Notes under the pieces: model-generated | What the model saw: the letters and a program-made list of their open reading frames with translations, nothing else | Told to the model about the DNA's origin: nothing | The model's database searches: none | Assembly: GCA_014799985.1 (NCBI GenBank) | Contig: JAAVGZ010000077.1 | Location: 2,449 to 7,622, forward strand | Direction: 5' to 3' | Source of the DNA: Helicobacter sp. | GTDB lineage: Bacteria > Campylobacterota > Campylobacteria > Campylobacterales > Helicobacteraceae | DNA length: 5,174 nt | Part shown: piece by piece, positions 5,123-5,174 of the stretch | Layout: the number at the start of each line of letters is the position of its first letter | Position numbering within the stretch: the stretch's first letter is position 1 | Program-made: the position numbers and the translations under genes

Positions 5123-5174
5123 GATTCTGACTTTCGAGTTTTTCCAAAACGCTATTTTTGCGAGCGTCCTTGTC
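5115..5174 (+). CDS. znuB: Zinc ABC transporter permease ZnuB, first 20 codons only
   Basis: An open frame starting at ATG 5115 runs off the right edge and reads MVEILTFEFFQNAIFASVLV. This fits the N-terminus of ZnuB-type permeases: a short amphipathic 'F..QNA' stretch entering the first membrane helix. The start overlaps the end of znuC by 8 nt. A second in-frame ATG at 5109 would add two residues (Met-Asn); neither has a strong ribosome site, so coupling to znuC is likely. ZnuB forms the inner-membrane channel. With only 20 residues, identity rests mainly on operon position and this N-terminal pattern. Confidence 0.85.
   Translation, partial: MVEILTFEFFQNAIFASVLV

Noticed and set aside
1..5174. 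Apparent abundance of TCGAG/GATTC words across the window
   Set aside because: They fall in coding sequence in keeping with the codon choice (GAG/CTC, ATT/GAT/TTC combinations). Without a word-count against a null model there is no evidence of a signal.

Overview
The window looks like a chromosomal piece of a Campylobacterota (epsilonproteobacterial) genome, most likely from the Helicobacter/Wolinella side. The evidence is an orphan OmpR-type regulator whose C-terminal half closely matches my recollection of HsrA (H. pylori HP1043) and CosR (Campylobacter). There is also a very good sigma-54 promoter of the type used by flagellar genes in this group, and AT-rich sigma-70 promoters with extended -10 elements. 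Base composition looks roughly balanced, higher in G+C than H. pylori; this is a judgement by eye.

Layout. Positions 1-3375 are read leftward, in the order metallo-beta-lactamase-fold protein (3375 to 2548), unknown 187-residue protein (2451 to 1888), hsrA/cosR-like regulator (1747 to 1070) and trpE (1070 off the left edge). Positions 3500-5174 are read rightward: znuA, znuC and the first codons of znuB, a zinc ABC importer. The two arms diverge from a 124-bp intergenic region that carries a promoter for each side. No gene-free stretch exceeds about 140 bp. I saw no tRNA, rRNA, insertion sequence, CRISPR array or convincing intrinsic terminator.

How the genes relate. The zinc operon is compact: a 15-nt gap between znuA and znuC, and an 8-nt overlap between znuC and znuB. 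Divergent from it is a predicted exported hydrolase with a complete dinuclear metal site. It probably uses zinc, so a link to zinc supply is possible but unproven. The 187-residue protein has its own sigma-54 promoter, with GG-N10-GC spacing and a perfect 7-bp palindrome over the -24 element, so I infer a flagellar-regulon gene of unknown function. The regulator has its own sigma-70 promoter, with a TTTAAG hexamer at -35 that resembles an HsrA half-site, suggesting autoregulation. Its stop codon overlaps the trpE start (TAATG), so tryptophan synthesis enters this locus translationally coupled to a global regulator.

trpE is easy to miss because its reading frame has no stop inside the window. 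The opposite strand there carries long but spurious open frames. I found no clearly new multi-gene system. The best leads are the sigma-54-driven unknown gene and the hsrA-trpE coupling.
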